Shown: positions 52,369-60,802, counted from the stretch's first letter. The stretch is 64,000 bases of DNA from Pseudomonadota bacterium (GCA_016125375.1 WGLU01000006.1:124001-188000); one strand, 5' to 3'. Numbers and translations are program-made. The notes: generated by a model not told the origin, from the sequence alone.

Positions 52369-52628
52369 GTGACTCAAAGCGGCTACGCGAGTTGATTCTG
52401 GCGTACCTTGCCATCACGGACAGTGAACTGACCCTCAAGACGGTCATTCCGTGGGCCAATCATCCCTTACTGGTGAAAACCATCGAGGAGACGTTCGCAA
52501 TCCAGATTGCAGAACGGCACCTCGAAAGGATGGTGGACTTCGGTATGACACAGTTGATCGTTCTTCGTCTGCTGCGTGAGAAAAAGCGGCAGTTGGAGAA
52601 AGAAAAAGGCTGGGATTTGTCCCTCTAA
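52365..52628 (+). CDS. Small hypothetical protein coupled to plsX
   Basis: The 87-residue protein starts at ATG 52365, overlapping the plsX stop (ATGA). It is helical and highly charged, with a leucine-rich N terminus (LRELILAYLAI) and a basic C-terminal helix (REKKRQLEKEKG). No family is recognised; it could be a DNA- or protein-binding partner. Its codon use is more AT-rich than plsX. It ends in an intrinsic terminator. Confidence 0.6.
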   Translation: MSDSKRLRELILAYLAITDSELTLKTVIPWANHPLLVKTIEETFAIQIAERHLERMVDFGMTQLIVLRLLREKKRQLEKEKGWDLSL

Positions 52629-52632
52629 CGAT

Positions 52633-52660
52633 AACAGGCACCCTTCGGGGTGCCTGTTTT
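52633..52660 (+). terminator. Rho-independent terminator with UUCG loop
   Basis: AACAGGCACCC (52633-52643), loop TTCG, GGGTGCCTGTT (52648-52658), followed by TTTTATTT. It ends the plsX two-gene unit. Confidence 0.93.
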
Positions 52661-52738
52661 TATTTGTCATAAGATAAAATCCTCCCTACATATGAGGGGT
52701 CTTAATTGCGTTCTGTGTACCGTTTCCCACCCCCCAGA

Positions 52739-52751
52739 CCTTTCAGAAAGG
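52739..52751 (+). promoter_or_regulatory. Hairpin covering the ribosome-binding site
   Basis: CCTTT (52739-52743), loop CAG, AAAGG (52747-52751): a perfect 5-bp stem whose 3' arm is the Shine-Dalgarno core of the ACP-like gene (ATG 52759). Confidence 0.5.
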
Positions 52752-52758
52752 AAGGCCC

Positions 52759-53022
52759 ATGACCACCGACACCGTGGAAACCAAGCTGTTCGCCATTCTC
52801 GCCCGCCGCCTGTGCATCAAGGCCGCAGACGTCACCGACGATACGGAGATTGCCTGCGCCCATGACGATGACGGCTGCGATACCGCCTTTCTGCGCATGG
52901 ACATCGCCTCGGATATCGAGGAAGCCTTCGGCATCAGTCTCTCCGAACGGGAGCAGCGCGGGCTGACGACGGCCGCCGGCGCGCTCAGCACCGTGCAGGC
53001 CCACCTGCGCGCCGCCAAGTAA
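52759..53022 (+). CDS. Acyl-carrier-protein-like protein lacking the usual serine
   Basis: The 87-residue acidic protein aligns over its length with the ACP four-helix bundle: N-terminal TVETKLFAILARRL helix, VTDDTEI loop, then the helix-II region DIASDIEEAFGISL and a C-terminal ALSTVQAHL helix. The phosphopantetheine Ser, normally in DSL, is replaced: the site reads GCDTAFLRM, leaving Thr or Ala. It therefore probably cannot carry an acyl chain, unless Thr serves. Third positions are strongly G/C. The preceding plsX and the fold suggest a lipid-metabolism link. Confidence 0.6.
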   Translation: MTTDTVETKLFAILARRLCIKAADVTDDTEIACAHDDDGCDTAFLRMDIASDIEEAFGISLSEREQRGLTTAAGALSTVQAHLRAAK

Positions 53023-53035
53023 CCTCTCAAACGCT

Positions 53036-53060
53036 AAGCCCCCCGGCAACGGGGGGCTTT
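53036..53060 (+). terminator. Rho-independent terminator
   Basis: AAGCCCCCC (53036-53044), loop GGCAAC, GGGGGGCTT (53051-53059), then TT. It ends the ACP-like gene and lies 6 bases from the ftsK stop; it may also serve ftsK as its 5' A run becomes a T run on the minus strand. Confidence 0.85.
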
Positions 53061-53065
53061 TGCAT

Positions 53066-55483
53066 TTATCCGACGTAACCGTCTTCCGGTGGCTTCTGCA
53101 TCACCACCTCGCGTTTGCCGACATGGTTAGGTGGCCCGATAAGACCGTCGGATTCCATTTGTTCAATAATCCGGGCGGCGCGGTTGTAACCAATCTGCAG
53201 GTGACGCTGGATGAAAGAGGTTGAGGCCTTCTGTTCCTTGGCCACAATCTCGATGGCTTGACGGTAGAGCGGGTCGTCGGCCAAATCGCCGCCATCTTCG
53301 CCGCCGTTGCCACCACCGCTGCCGCCGTTTGCATCGGCGTTTTTGGTGATGTTCTCGATATAGCTGGGCTTGCCCTGGCTGCGCAGGTGTTTGGCCACGT
53401 CCAGACATTCCTCTTCGGCCACAAAAGCACCGTGAACACGTTGCAGGCTCTGGGCACCGTTGCCCATAAACAGCATGTCACCTTTGCCCAGCAGCTGCTC
53501 CGCACCCATCTGGTCAAGCACCGTGCGGGAGTCGATTTTAGACGTGACGTTGAACGACATACGGGTCGGGATGTTGGCCTTAATCAGACCTGTGACCACG
53601 TCCACACTCGGGCGCTGGGTCGCAACCAGCAGGTGAATACCGGCCGCACGCGCCATCTGCGCCAAACGGGCGATAGAGGTTTCTACCTGTTTACCTGCCA
53701 CCATCATCAGGTCGGCCAGCTCGTCAATCACCACCACAATGTAGGGCATAGGTTCCTTGGCCAGCGGCTGTTCGGCCATAATTGGCTGGCCTGTATTGGG
53801 GTCAAAACCGGTCTGTACCATACGGGTAGGGATTTCACCCTTTTCCTTGAGCTCCATGAACTTGTTGTTGAAGCTCTGCATGTTCTTGACGCCGAACTCC
53901 GACATCAGGCGGTAGCGGTTTTCCATCTCCCGCACGGCCCATTGCAGGGCAACCGATGCCTTGTTCGGGTCTGTGACCACAGGGGTGAGCAGGTGGGGAA
54001 TATCGTTATAAATGCTGAGCTCCAGCATTTTGGGGTCGATCATGATAAAGCGCAGCTGCTCCGGTGTCAGACGGTAGACAAGGCTGAGAATGAACGCGTT
54101 CATGGCGACCGATTTACCCGAGCCGGTGGTACCGGCAATCAGGGCGTGGGGCATTTTGGCAATATCCGTGTAAACGGGGTTACCCGTACTGTCTACACCC
54201 AGTGCGACGGTCAGTTTACCCGGGTGGGTCTCGAACTGCTCGGTACCCAGCATCTCGCGCAGGGTTACGGTGCGGCGTTCGGGGTTGGGCATCTCGATAC
54301 CCAGTACGTTGCGACCCGGAATCGGGGCAATACGTACGGAAAGAGCGGACATGGCGCGGGCCAGATCGTCCGACAGGCCCACAACCTGAGAGGTTTTTAC
54401 ACCGGGGGCAGGCTCCAGTTCATACGTTGTAATCACGGGGCCGGGGCAGATACGGTGGACAACACCCTGTACGTTGAAGTTGGCCAGCTGTGCCTCAATC
54501 TGGCGGGCGTTCTGGGTCAGCGCTTCTTCGCTCTCCGGCTTAAAGGTGTCTTTGCTTTCGCTCAGGATATGCAGCGGCGGCAGCATGTAGCTGTCGCTCA
54601 GGTTCAAAGGCAGGGCTGTTTGACGCTCGGCTTCCACCCGTTTGGCGGGCGGTGCTACGGGAGCTGGCAACTCCACCTGTGGCTTAATCTTTTTAGGAGA
54701 CAGGCTTGCTGCGCCAAAACCAACATATTTGGGCGTTGGCATGGGCAGGTTGATTTCCATCTGCGTATCTTTTTTCAGGTCGTGGGCCATGCGGGTGGCA
54801 AGGCGCATCAACTGGACAAAGCGTACATGGACAACCTTGGCCAGCCGGTACAAGTCGTGCGTGGTCAGGTTGCTCAGCCACAAAAAGCTGAGGAACGTAA
54901 TCAGCGAGGGTAGAAACACGGCGCCGAACTCGCCCATCCAGCGGGTCAGGGTGTTGCCGACCAACAGGCCGACCAGACCACCGTTGCCGGGACCCTCAAC
55001 CGTTGGCCAGCCTGCAAATGGCTGGGCCAGCGCAAACAAACCGGCTAGCGCCACCATCAGAGGCGGAATCGTTGCCAGACGCAGCGAGAAGTGGGCAATT
55101 GGACGGTGCAGGACCAGGCTTGCCGACCAGAACAGCAAAACGGCTGCCAGTGTGTAAGACGCGGCACCAAAATAGGTCAGCAGCATATCTGCCATGTAAG
55201 CGCCAATAACGCCGCCGCCGTTATGAACACGTCCGGCGATGCTTTTGGCAACGTTGAACGACGGGTCGGCAGGGTGGAATGTGCTCAGGCTGATAATGAC
55301 ATAGCCGCACAGGAACAGCAGGATAAGACCGGCAGCCTCGTAAATACGGTAGCTGAGCATGTTCTCGGGCACGTGGCGTATCCGTGCGGGGGCGGCCTTC
55401 TCCTTTTTAGAGGCAGGCTTTTTACTGGCACCCTCCTCGGGCAGCAGGGAGGGCATATCATCGGTGCGTGGTGCGGTGGCCAT
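53066..55483 (-). CDS. ftsK: DNA translocase FtsK
   Basis: Septal DNA pump that moves chromosome ends and activates XerCD recombination. The 805-residue product has about four N-terminal transmembrane helices (to about residue 205), a Pro/Lys/Ala linker, an alpha/beta motor domain with Walker A GTTGSGKS (451-458) and Walker B VVVIDELADL (about 560), and a C-terminal gamma winged helix (TSFIQRHLQIGYNRAARI). Length is typical. It reads leftward from a start at 55483, next to the large leader region. The gene itself shows no oddity. Confidence 0.96.
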   Translation of the reverse strand: MATAPRTDDMPSLLPEEGASKKPASKKEKAAPARIRHVPENMLSYRIYEAAGLILLFLCGYVIISLSTFHPADPSFNVAKSIAGRVHNGGGVIGAYMADMLLTYFGAASYTLAAVLLFWSASLVLHRPIAHFSLRLATIPPLMVALAGLFALAQPFAGWPTVEGPGNGGLVGLLVGNTLTRWMGEFGAVFLPSLITFLSFLWLSNLTTHDLYRLAKVVHVRFVQLMRLATRMAHDLKKDTQMEINLPMPTPKYVGFGAASLSPKKIKPQVELPAPVAPPAKRVEAERQTALPLNLSDSYMLPPLHILSESKDTFKPESEEALTQNARQIEAQLANFNVQGVVHRICPGPVITTYELEPAPGVKTSQVVGLSDDLARAMSALSVRIAPIPGRNVLGIEMPNPERRTVTLREMLGTEQFETHPGKLTVALGVDSTGNPVYTDIAKMPHALIAGTTGSGKSVAMNAFILSLVYRLTPEQLRFIMIDPKMLELSIYNDIPHLLTPVVTDPNKASVALQWAVREMENRYRLMSEFGVKNMQSFNNKFMELKEKGEIPTRMVQTGFDPNTGQPIMAEQPLAKEPMPYIVVVIDELADLMMVAGKQVETSIARLAQMARAAGIHLLVATQRPSVDVVTGLIKANIPTRMSFNVTSKIDSRTVLDQMGAEQLLGKGDMLFMGNGAQSLQRVHGAFVAEEECLDVAKHLRSQGKPSYIENITKNADANGGSGGGNGGEDGGDLADDPLYRQAIEIVAKEQKASTSFIQRHLQIGYNRAARIIEQMESDGLIGPPNHVGKREVVMQKPPEDGYVG

Positions 55484-55936
55484 GTTACGTCAGCTTAACG
55501 CTCGTTTGTGTGATGTTTGTGTTCTTGGTTTTTGGTATCGGCGGATAACCTTTTATATATATCACGCCCGTCTGCGCAAGGGGCGAATTTTCTGGCCTGT
55601 TTTTGTGTGTAAGTTGAAGCGTTTGCGCCCTTAAAACTTATTCTGAGGGGGTGTGGCGGTAAAGACACGCACAATAAAAATCATTTAAAAACAGCATGTT
55701 ATTTGCACTTCGGAAATGTTACTGGCTGGTAATAGGCGGATATCCTGAGGGGATATGATTATGAAAACGCCATGTTCACCAAGTGAACGCTTTACAGGCA
55801 TGGCGCCCACGTTTTAGAAATATGGTGCCTCCTTAAAAGGGGCGTGGCTTATGGTCATTTTGCCTAATTTGGCTATAAGTCAGCGATTCAGGAAAATAAG
55901 AGTGTAATGACAACCAACAAGGGGTCTCGTCGGGAG
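55484..55936. other. Long intergenic/leader region with inverted repeats
   Basis: About 450 bases without a gene. It contains ATATCC-N5-GGATAT (55740-55756), CGCCATG (55768-55774) matched by CATGGCG (55799-55805), and the GTTCAC-CAA-GTGAAC repeat inside that pair. The region is AT-rich for the window. It separates ftsK (leftward) from the small lipoprotein and major exported protein (rightward), and is most likely a promoter plus structured untranslated leader. Confidence 0.6.
55773..55789. promoter_or_regulatory. Palindrome TGTTCA-N5-TGAACG, candidate operator
   Basis: Matches 11 of 12 half-site bases of the palindrome at 20108-20124 with the same 5-base spacer. It lies about 150 bases upstream of the 43-residue lipoprotein start. 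Confidence 0.45.
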
Positions 55937-56068
55937 ATGACTAAATTTACCAAAGCCCTGTTTGTTCTGTCTCTGGCAGTTGCCGCTTCGCTGGCTCTGA
56001 CTGCTTGTGACGACAACAACAATAGCGGTTCGACTTCGAACAACTTTGTAATCGGTAACGACGGCTAA
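55937..56068 (+). CDS. Small lipoprotein (43 residues)
   Basis: An ATG at 55937 opens a frame of 43 codons ending TAA 56066-56068. The product is a signal peptide with lipobox ALTAC (Cys24) followed by a 19-residue polar tail rich in Asn, Ser and Asp (DDNNNSGS). It is therefore a probable lipoprotein. Codons favour GCT, GGT, GTA and CTG as in the large gene downstream, which suggests high expression. AAGGGG lies about 12 bases upstream. The next gene begins 48 bases later, so the two are probably co-transcribed. Confidence 0.65.
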   Translation: MTKFTKALFVLSLAVAASLALTACDDNNNSGSTSNNFVIGNDG

Positions 56069-56116
56069 TCCGTTCGCCGGCTGAATAAGTAAATATAATT
56101 GAGGAGTGCCTTCAAG

Positions 56117-57916
56117 ATGAAACAATGGCTGAAGAATCTCGCAATCGCTGGTGCTACGGCTGGTGCCGTTGTACTGGGTGCGGCTTCTGCTTCGGCGGTC
56201 TCGTTCACCGTGGTGATCGAGAAAATCGAACTGATGAAAAACGGCAGTGACTCTGACCGTTTCGTAATTTACAACCCGTCCGCTGGTATCGCTGCTTCTG
56301 CTACCTCCACGCTGGACCTGCTGAACGCTAACAAAACCGGCGCAACCCTGGGTGTAGCTGCTCCTAAGTCGGGCACCTACAAAACCATGCTGGTAACGTT
56401 CTCCAAAATCTCCGTAGCTGCTGAAACAGCTACCATCTCCGCTACTCAAGACCTGACCGGCGCCCTGACTGGCGGCGAAGGTTTTGGTTCCGAGCTGGGC
56501 CGCAAGGTTCTGGTAATGGGTGAAGTAGACAACAACGCTGGCAAAATCGGCGCCCTGCTGGGCGGTGGTATCACTGCTGTACCGATGCAGCCGATCGTTT
56601 CCGACGGTTCTACCGTATCCCTGCCTTCCTTCAACTTCTTCCTGCCTGCTGCCAACGTTGTAACCACTGGTACCGGTACTGTTAACGTACTGAAAAACCC
56701 GGTTCCAATCTCGGTTGCTCGTACTGACGTTGACTCCGCTGCTACACCGAACGTAACTATCGGTGTTAAAGCCCGTGCGTTCCGCGGCGTATCCACCACT
56801 CTGGGCGGTACAACCGGTTCCACTTTCACTGCTAAACTGGGTCTGTTCAAGAGCGCCCTGGATCTGAAACCTGTTTACGTTAAGTCCGTAACCATGGTTT
56901 CCTCCACCGCTGTTGGCGCTGGTTCCGTAACCGAAGCCACTTTCCTGGACGTAGCTGACGGTACCTACCTGCCGCTGGCTTGGCTGGACAAAGACAGCGA
57001 CGGCCTGCTGGATTCCGGCGAAGCCTTCATCGCTGTTGACGGCGACGACACCGGTCTGGTGACCACCACCAACAACCTGGCAGCCGGTGCTGACCACCAG
57101 CACTTCCTGACTGTTAACAAGTCCGACATCTTCGGTGCAAATGCTACCACTACCGGTACCATTTCCACCACTTCGGCTGCGTTTAACACTTCTGCCACCA
57201 CGACTAACGGCAGCACAACCAACGTGAACACTGGTGCTCCTCTGGGTACTACCTTCGGTAACAACTCCGATGGTTACCTGGGTCAGTCCAGCTCGTTCTA
57301 CCTGTTCCCTGCTCGTGAGATCTCGGTTACTATCGCCTTCACCGAAGACGGTTCGACCACTCTGGACAACGGTACTGACGCTTGCGCAGCTGCTACCCGT
57401 TGCGGTCTGGGTATCACCTGGCAGGGCGGTACTGTAGCTAGCAACGCACATGCTGCTACTGTAACGTTCACTGTAGGTAGCGTAACTGCTCCGTCGTTCA
57501 CTCTCGAGCTGGACAACGGCGGCGGCGACGGCAACCTGGACAACGCTGAAACCGCGTCTCTGGTTGTTGTAGACACTGCTGGTAAGATCTCCGAGATCTC
57601 CGGTAACGCTCTGCTGACCTACGCTCAGACCGATGCCAATACCTCCACGCTGAAAATCAGCCCGGTGCCTCTGGCTACTCTGATCGACATGAACCGTAAC
57701 GTTAACACTGGCTTCGGTACCTTCTCCGTTGTTACTGCTATCCAAGCACGTAACACCGGTACTGGTAACGCACTGGGCGCGATCGACGCTGGTTCGATCA
57801 CCCAAGCTGCTGCTACCCTGGACGCTGACGCTGGCGGTAACTACTCCGGTACTACCGAGAACGTGTCCATTGTTAACGGGAACAAAGTATCGCTTTCCGC
57901 TAACCTGGGTAACTAA
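56117..57916 (+). CDS. Major exported repeat-rich protein (probable surface-layer or matrix protein)
   Basis: A 599-residue exported protein with a Sec signal (residues 1-27, AASASA). The mature part is Thr/Ser/Ala/Gly-rich and largely beta-strand, lacks a membrane anchor and has two Cys. Two EF-hand-like loops appear: DKDSDGLLDSGE (residues 291-302, a perfect Ca2+-loop pattern) and NGGGDGNLDNAE (467-478). Codon choice is extremely uniform (GCT, GGT, GTA, AAC), a sign of very high expression. ATG 56117 follows GAGGAG by 11 bases; the in-frame TTG at 56099 overlaps it. A Ca-dependent surface-layer-like role fits but is inferred. Confidence 0.75.
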   Translation: MKQWLKNLAIAGATAGAVVLGAASASAVSFTVVIEKIELMKNGSDSDRFVIYNPSAGIAASATSTLDLLNANKTGATLGVAAPKSGTYKTMLVTFSKISVAAETATISATQDLTGALTGGEGFGSELGRKVLVMGEVDNNAGKIGALLGGGITAVPMQPIVSDGSTVSLPSFNFFLPAANVVTTGTGTVNVLKNPVPISVARTDVDSAATPNVTIGVKARAFRGVSTTLGGTTGSTFTAKLGLFKSALDLKPVYVKSVTMVSSTAVGAGSVTEATFLDVADGTYLPLAWLDKDSDGLLDSGEAFIAVDGDDTGLVTTTNNLAAGADHQHFLTVNKSDIFGANATTTGTISTTSAAFNTSATTTNGSTTNVNTGAPLGTTFGNNSDGYLGQSSSFYLFPAREISVTIAFTEDGSTTLDNGTDACAAATRCGLGITWQGGTVASNAHAATVTFTVGSVTAPSFTLELDNGGGDGNLDNAETASLVVVDTAGKISEISGNALLTYAQTDANTSTLKISPVPLATLIDMNRNVNTGFGTFSVVTAIQARNTGTGNALGAIDAGSITQAAATLDADAGGNYSGTTENVSIVNGNKVSLSANLGN

Positions 57917-57947
57917 GCCTACCAATCAAATCCTTGTGGTTTGATGC

Positions 57948-57979
57948 AAAGCCCCGCTTCGGCGGGGCTTTGTTTTTGT
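57948..57979 (+). terminator. Rho-independent terminator
   Basis: AAAGCCCCGC (57948-57957), loop TTCG, GCGGGGCTTT (57962-57971), then GTTTTTGTG. It ends the major exported protein gene and is 26 bases upstream of the GspC-like start. Confidence 0.95.
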
Positions 57980-58004
57980 GTGTAATCACCGTATACTGGC
58001 GCCT

Positions 58005-58961
58005 ATGAAAAACATACTGCACACTCTGAAAGCCGTCCGTATCGAACACCCGCTTGATGCGCTGGATATGCTCGTATTTTACCCGCGCCTGCGTCGGGGG
58101 CTGCGGTTAGGCCTGAGTGTGGCATTGACACTTTTTATGGCCAAGGAAGCCGCTGCTGTTTTCTGGCAGGCAGCTCTGCCGCCGGTGGCCGGGGTGGAAA
58201 CAACACTGATTACACCGCAGACACGCAGTCCACAGGCAGATATGGCTGCAAGCACGCCACTAAGCCGCTACGAACCCTTGCGGACCTCTTTACTCTTTGG
58301 CCGTTCATCGGATCTGGCCAGTGACGGACTGGTTACGGAAGCCGTGCAGGTACAAACCACCCTGAACATGACCCTGACGGGAACGGTGGTAGATGCGGAG
58401 CCACGCGCCTTTGTGCATGATAACACCACCAACAAAACCAAAGTTGTCCGGGCCGGGGATACCCTTATTCCTGCTGTCAAAGTCGAGAAAATCGACCGTC
58501 GTCGTATTTTGATTACCAATCAGGGCCGCGCAGAACAACTGGTCATGAAAACGGCGGATATCACACCCCACGGTAAGGGAGGCGGTTTAACGAGCTCTTC
58601 GGCGCCACTTGCTTATGAGCAGGAAGCAGGCAAAAAGCTGACGATTACCATTACCCGTGCCGAGGCGCTGACCGCGCTGGGCAACCCGGGCGAGCTGGCC
58701 GGTCAGGCGCAGTTTGTCAAACGGGTGAATGACGACGGCGTGCATGAGGGCTTTACATTGATGAATATTTTGCACAACTCGTTTATCAGCCGTCTTGGCC
58801 TGCAGGACGGGGATGTGCTCCTTAAACTCGACGGCGTACCCGTCGTCCAGCGGGAAAAAATCCTGCCTATGATGTTCGCACTCCAGAATGCCAAAGGTGC
58901 AGAGTTGACGCTCTTGCGTGGCGGGGAAGTGCTGGCACTCGATGTGAGTGTGGTTGAATAA
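58005..58961 (+). CDS. gspC: Type II secretion GspC-like protein (orphan)
   Basis: The 318-residue protein has a short cytosolic start, one transmembrane helix (about residues 37-56), a periplasmic T2SSC homology region with VTLTGTVV-like strand and VVRAGDTL-IPAVKVEKI (about 100-165), and a C-terminal PDZ-like domain (about 210-318, GFTLMNILHNSFISRLGLQDGDVLLKLDGVPV). That is the GspC plan. No other gsp gene is adjacent, as argS follows. ATG 58005 is used instead of the GTG at 57978, which lies within the upstream terminator's T tract. Confidence 0.82.
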   Translation: MKNILHTLKAVRIEHPLDALDMLVFYPRLRRGLRLGLSVALTLFMAKEAAAVFWQAALPPVAGVETTLITPQTRSPQADMAASTPLSRYEPLRTSLLFGRSSDLASDGLVTEAVQVQTTLNMTLTGTVVDAEPRAFVHDNTTNKTKVVRAGDTLIPAVKVEKIDRRRILITNQGRAEQLVMKTADITPHGKGGGLTSSSAPLAYEQEAGKKLTITITRAEALTALGNPGELAGQAQFVKRVNDDGVHEGFTLMNILHNSFISRLGLQDGDVLLKLDGVPVVQREKILPMMFALQNAKGAELTLLRGGEVLALDVSVVE

Positions 58962-58986
58962 AAAAGCCCCCGTTCGGGGGCTTTTT
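58961..58986. terminator. Bidirectional Rho-independent terminator
   Basis: AAAAAGCCCCC (58961-58971), loop GTTC, GGGGGCTTTTT (58976-58986). With A runs on the left and T runs on the right it serves both the GspC-like gene (+) and argS (-). Confidence 0.93.
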
Positions 58987-58987
58987 A

Positions 58988-60802
58988 CTAGCGTCCGCCT
59001 ATCGCGGCAGCCTCGGGTTCCTTTTCAGCTTCACGCTCGCGGGTCAGCATGCGCTCGGGCGCCTCTATCCCTAACAGGTCAAGGCACAGGCGCTGCTGGT
59101 TGCCGACCAGCTTGGTCAGGCTCAGGCGGCTGCCACGCAGCGCCCTGTCACGCTCGGCCATGATGGGGCACTCGGTATAAAAACGGCTGAACTTCTGACC
59201 CAGTTCAAACGCGTGGGCGCTCAACTCGCTGGGTTCGCACTTGGTGTAGGCGCGCTCCACCGCTTCGGGGAAACGCAGCAGACCCAGCACCAGCTCCCGT
59301 TCTTCCGGTGTGGTAATGGTCACATCAGCCAGTGCAGCCCCTTCCGTGTCGGCACGGCGGAGCAGGGCATTGGTCCGGGCGATGGCGTATTGCAGATATG
59401 GCCCTGTTTTACCCTCGAACTTGGCAAAGGCTTCGGTATCGAACACGTAATCGCTTTCGCGGTTACCCTTCATGTCCTGGAACTTGATGGCTGCGACAGA
59501 TATCTGTTCGGCCAGCTTTTCCACTTCAGTGGCGTTTTCGGGCGTTGTGTCCGGCAGATTCTCGCGGGCCTTGCCGTTGGCGGTGGTCAGCAGGTCCTCA
59601 AGACGCATCACGCCGCCGTCGCGGGTTTTAAAAGGTTTGCCGTCCGCGCCGTTGATGGTGCCAAAACCCACGTGGGTTATCTCCAGCCCTTCGGGAGCGA
59701 TGCCCGCCTTGCGGGCAACGGTAAAGACCTGTTCAAAGTGCTGGCTCTGGCGTTTGTCCACTACGTATAAAATTGTATCGGCATGTAACTCTTCCACCCG
59801 CTGGGCAATGGTTGCAAGGTCGGTGGCGGCATAGGTATAGGCCCCATCGCTTTTCTGCAGAATCAGCGGCGGTTGGGGCTTGTTGCTGGTCCCGTCGTCC
59901 AGCGGCACAACGGTGGCGCCGTCACTCTCCACAGCAATGCCACGGGCCTTCAAATCTTCGACCATCGGGGCAAGGCGGTCATTCACATCGCTTTCGCCCA
60001 GCCACAGCTCAAAATGGATGCCCATGCGGTCATAGTTACGTTTAACCGCTGTGACGGAAACATCCTTGAAGTGCTTCCACAGCGCCATATAGCCCGGGCG
60101 GCCCTGTTGCAGCTCAAAGGTTGCCTGACGGGCAGCATCCTGCATGTCAGGCTCGGTTTTAAAGCGGGCGGCGGCGCGGCGGTACAGGGCCCCCAGCTCT
60201 TCAATATCCATCGGCGGTTCGTCAGGGTAGGCGTTCTGTGGAACAGTGCTGAAATACGGCAGGTCCGGATGTTCCTGTTGCAATTGGGCAATCAGCATGC
60301 CCATGGGGGTGCCCCAGTCACCAAAGTGGACGTCGCCCACGGCCTCGTCACCACCAAAGGCGCGGACACGTTTGACAGACTCGCCGATAATGGCGGCGCG
60401 CAGGTGGCCGACGTGCATCTCTTTGGCGATGTTGGGGCCGCCGTAATCCACCACTGTCTTGCGTTTCTTTTTGGGAGTGGCGCAGCCCTGGCGGCTGTCG
60501 GTCATCAGGGTGTTTGCGGCTTGCGACAGGTACGCATCGCTAAAACGGATGTTGATAAAGCCGGGTCCTGCCAGCTCAACTTTTTCCAGTCCATCCACGC
60601 CGGCAAGCTTGTCGGCAATGGCCTGACCAACCTCGCGTGGGTTTTTACCCATGGCTTTGCCCAGCGGCATGGCGGCGTTGCATTGGTAGTCGGCAAGGTC
60701 AGGACGGGCGGAAACAACGGCTTCGGCATAGCGGGTATCAAACCCGGCTTCGGTGAAAATACCTTTGAGCGTGGTGTCCAGAATTTCCTTGAGCGATGGC
60801 AT
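58988..60802 (-). CDS. argS: Arginyl-tRNA synthetase
   Basis: Charges tRNA-Arg with arginine. The 604-residue class I enzyme has the N-terminal Add-1 domain, the HIGH-type motif (AKEMHVGHLR, about residue 128), the catalytic Rossmann core and the C-terminal anticodon-binding domain with LRRADTEG and LGQKFSRFYTECPI; KMSK is replaced by the weaker KTRDGGVMRLED stretch, as is usual in ArgS. Length is normal. The start at 60802 is preceded by TACGGAGGCTC. Confidence 0.95.
   Translation of the reverse strand: MPSLKEILDTTLKGIFTEAGFDTRYAEAVVSARPDLADYQCNAAMPLGKAMGKNPREVGQAIADKLAGVDGLEKVELAGPGFINIRFSDAYLSQAANTLMTDSRQGCATPKKKRKTVVDYGGPNIAKEMHVGHLRAAIIGESVKRVRAFGGDEAVGDVHFGDWGTPMGMLIAQLQQEHPDLPYFSTVPQNAYPDEPPMDIEELGALYRRAAARFKTEPDMQDAARQATFELQQGRPGYMALWKHFKDVSVTAVKRNYDRMGIHFELWLGESDVNDRLAPMVEDLKARGIAVESDGATVVPLDDGTSNKPQPPLILQKSDGAYTYAATDLATIAQRVEELHADTILYVVDKRQSQHFEQVFTVARKAGIAPEGLEITHVGFGTINGADGKPFKTRDGGVMRLEDLLTTANGKARENLPDTTPENATEVEKLAEQISVAAIKFQDMKGNRESDYVFDTEAFAKFEGKTGPYLQYAIARTNALLRRADTEGAALADVTITTPEERELVLGLLRFPEAVERAYTKCEPSELSAHAFELGQKFSRFYTECPIMAERDRALRGSRLSLTKLVGNQQRLCLDLLGIEAPERMLTREREAEKEPEAAAIGGR

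Noticed and set aside
53258-54913. Open frame of 551 codons opposite ftsK
   Set aside because: Antisense shadow; ftsK motifs are all on the minus strand.
55880-57925. Open frame of 681 codons opposite the major exported protein
   Set aside because: It exists because the sense gene avoids codons whose complement is a stop. Its Ser/Gly/Gln/Val composition is typical of an antisense reading.
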